Source of the DNA: an uncultured Desulfobulbaceae bacterium
GTDB taxonomy: Bacteria; Desulfobacterota; Desulfobulbia; Desulfobulbales; BM004
Reading direction: 5' to 3'
Assembly: GCA_947259115.1 (NCBI GenBank)
Contig: CAMYKS010000005.1
Location: forward strand, 126,410-190,409
Length of the DNA stretch: 64,000 nt
The position numbers and the translations under genes were made by a program. Below the pieces are notes generated by a model that worked only from the letters and a program-made list of their open reading frames with translations, was not told the DNA's origin and searched no databases. Below, piece by piece: positions 62,945 to 64,000 of this stretch; the first letter of the stretch is position 1; every line of letters starts with the position of its first letter.

Positions 62945-64000
62945 ATGACCGGCAACGAAATTCGCGAAAAATTCCTGAAATTTTTTCAAAAAAACAATCA
63001 TGCATTAATTGAAGATTCATCCCTGATTCCTAAGGATGATCCAACCCTGCTGTTCACTAATGCAGGCATGGTTCAGTTTAAAAGGGTCTTCATGGGGGAA
63101 GAAAAGAGGGACTACTCCAGGGCGGCAACATGTCAGCGGTGCGTGCGCGCCGGTGGCAAACATAACGATCTTGAAAACGTTGGCTATACTGCCCGGCACC
63201 ACACTTTTTTTGAAATGCTGGGCAACTTTTCCTTTGGCGATTATTTCAAGGAAGATGCCATTCAGATGGCATGGGAATTCCTCACCGTTGACCTTGCCCT
63301 TCCCAAGGAAAAACTCTGGGTTTCCGTGTTTGAAGAAGACGATGAGGCCTTTGAACTTTGGGAAAAGATTGAGGACCTGCCCAAGGGCAGGATTGTGCGC
63401 TTGGGTGAGGCGGACAACTTCTGGGCCATGGGTGACACCGGCCCCTGCGGCCCCTGTTCGGAAATCCATATCGACCAGGGGCCTGAAGCCGGTTGTTCCA
63501 GTCCGGACTGTAAAATGGGCTGTGACTGCGACCGCTACCTTGAGTTATGGAACCTTGTTTTCATGCAGTTTTACAGGGATGAGACGGGCAAGATGACACC
63601 ATTGCCAAAACCCAGCATTGATACCGGCATGGGTCTTGAACGTATCGCAGCAGTAGTACAGGGCAAGCTGACAAATTATGACTCTGATCTATTCACTCCC
63701 ATTATCAACTCCATTGCAGCCCTGAGCAACAAACCCTATGGCCAAGATAAACGAACTGACACGGCCATGAAAGTCATAGCAGATCATTGCAGGGCCACAG
63801 CATTTCTCGTTGCTGACGGCATGCTGCCCTCCAATGAAGGCCGTGGATATGTCCTGCGCCGCATCATGCGAAGAGCAGTGCGCTTCGGCCGTTCCCTGAG
63901 CCTTGACAAACCCTTTCTGGCTGACATTACAGCAGAAGTTATAAAATCTATGCATGGCGCCTATCCGCATCTTACTGAAACCGCAGAACTCCTTGTTAAA
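62945..64000 (+). CDS. alaS: Alanyl-tRNA synthetase, 5' part (3' end outside window)
   Basis: The frame is open from the ATG at 62945 to the last base (352 codons, of about 880 in the family). It is a class II synthetase: motif 1 in [19 protein letters not shown], motif 2 in [27 protein letters not shown] (split), the ATP-binding [14 protein letters not shown] and motif 3 in [15 protein letters not shown], then [17 protein letters not shown] of the tRNA-binding part. It charges tRNA-Ala with alanine. No internal stop is seen. The editing and C-Ala domains lie beyond the window. Confidence 0.97.
   Translation, partial: MTGNEIREKFLKFFQKNNHALIEDSSLIPKDDPTLLFTNAGMVQFKRVFMGEEKRDYSRAATCQRCVRAGGKHNDLENVGYTARHHTFFEMLGNFSFGDYFKEDAIQMAWEFLTVDLALPKEKLWVSVFEEDDEAFELWEKIEDLPKGRIVRLGEADNFWAMGDTGPCGPCSEIHIDQGPEAGCSSPDCKMGCDCDRYLELWNLVFMQFYRDETGKMTPLPKPSIDTGMGLERIAAVVQGKLTNYDSDLFTPIINSIAALSNKPYGQDKRTDTAMKVIADHCRATAFLVADGMLPSNEGRGYVLRRIMRRAVRFGRSLSLDKPFLADITAEVIKSMHGAYPHLTETAELLVK

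Noticed and set aside
63017..63469. 150-residue minus-strand frame near the right end
   Set aside because: Antisense to alaS; shadow.
63036..63596. 186-residue plus-strand frame near the right end
   Set aside because: Out-of-frame reading of alaS; the true frame is open from 62945 to the window end.
1..64000. CRISPR array, tRNA, rRNA or prophage
   Set aside because: No evenly spaced 25-40 bp repeats, no cloverleaf with CCA-type acceptor, no rRNA signature and no phage structural or integrase gene were found.

Overview
The window is dense, mid-GC chromosomal DNA, most likely from a free-living Gram-negative sulfate-reducer-like member of the Desulfobacterota (inference). The evidence is a PEP-CTERM surface protein, a MetV-type methylenetetrahydrofolate reductase, a CbbQ/CbbO pair, two DUF294/CBS signalling proteins with Acs and a sodium/solute symporter, and a probable selenoprotein. 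There is no plasmid or phage backbone, no CRISPR array and no tRNA or rRNA.

Layout. 1-6600: mixed small genes (Mrr-like nuclease, HD-GYP domain, YgbA, a duplicated-domain secreted protein, an M23-like protein, a cNMP-binding protein, a TRIC channel) and a beta-propeller gene broken by an in-frame TGA. 6700-12700: a Twinkle-like primase-helicase, cardiolipin synthase, methylenetetrahydrofolate reductase, copy A of a 217-bp structured repeat, and a cold-shock gene. 12800-22500: transporters (FetB, Na/Pi), a membrane-anchored peptide deformylase, small secreted proteins, a PEP-CTERM protein, MscL with a zinc ribbon, and a ZraP-like protein. 23000-26200: cbbQ and cbbO without RuBisCO. 26260-29760: an exported methionine sulfoxide reductase operon with its own two-component system. 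29800-32360: a small island bounded by 48-bp direct copies of the rmuC 3' end; it holds a dead RAYT transposase, a membrane glycosyltransferase-like gene and repeat copy B. 32300-43400: rmuC, aroK-aroC, a GT5 starch/glycogen synthase, gap, a giant PEP/pyruvate-kinase-like protein and a phosphoglycolate phosphatase. 44000-62000: an acetate-uptake and signalling region (acs, SSS symporter, NarL-type pair, SSS-fused sensor kinase, two DUF294 proteins, a DnaQ-like exonuclease). 62300-64000: an isochorismatase-family gene and the first 352 codons of alaS.

Most interesting signal. The first gene of the msr operon (27799 down to 27488) reads through an in-frame TGA at codon 39. Around that codon the product aligns with the active-site region of the MsrA encoded two genes downstream: the TGA sits exactly at the catalytic cysteine, and the glutamate of the GH-x-E motif is kept. 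A bacterial-SECIS-like hairpin starts 16 nt after the TGA, with a GGA loop at nt 24-26. Upstream lie four heptamers at exact 11-bp spacing followed by TATAAT, a typical site for an OmpR-family regulator, and the gene for such a regulator is next door. I read this as a regulated, exported methionine (or other sulfoxide) repair system with a minimal selenocysteine MsrA-like subunit.

The acetate region fits one circuit: the SSS symporter brings in a short organic acid, Acs activates it, and SSS-type and NarL-type sensors with the DUF294/CBS proteins sense supply. Several gene starts were moved from the longest reading frame to a start with a credible ribosome-binding site; each entry says so.
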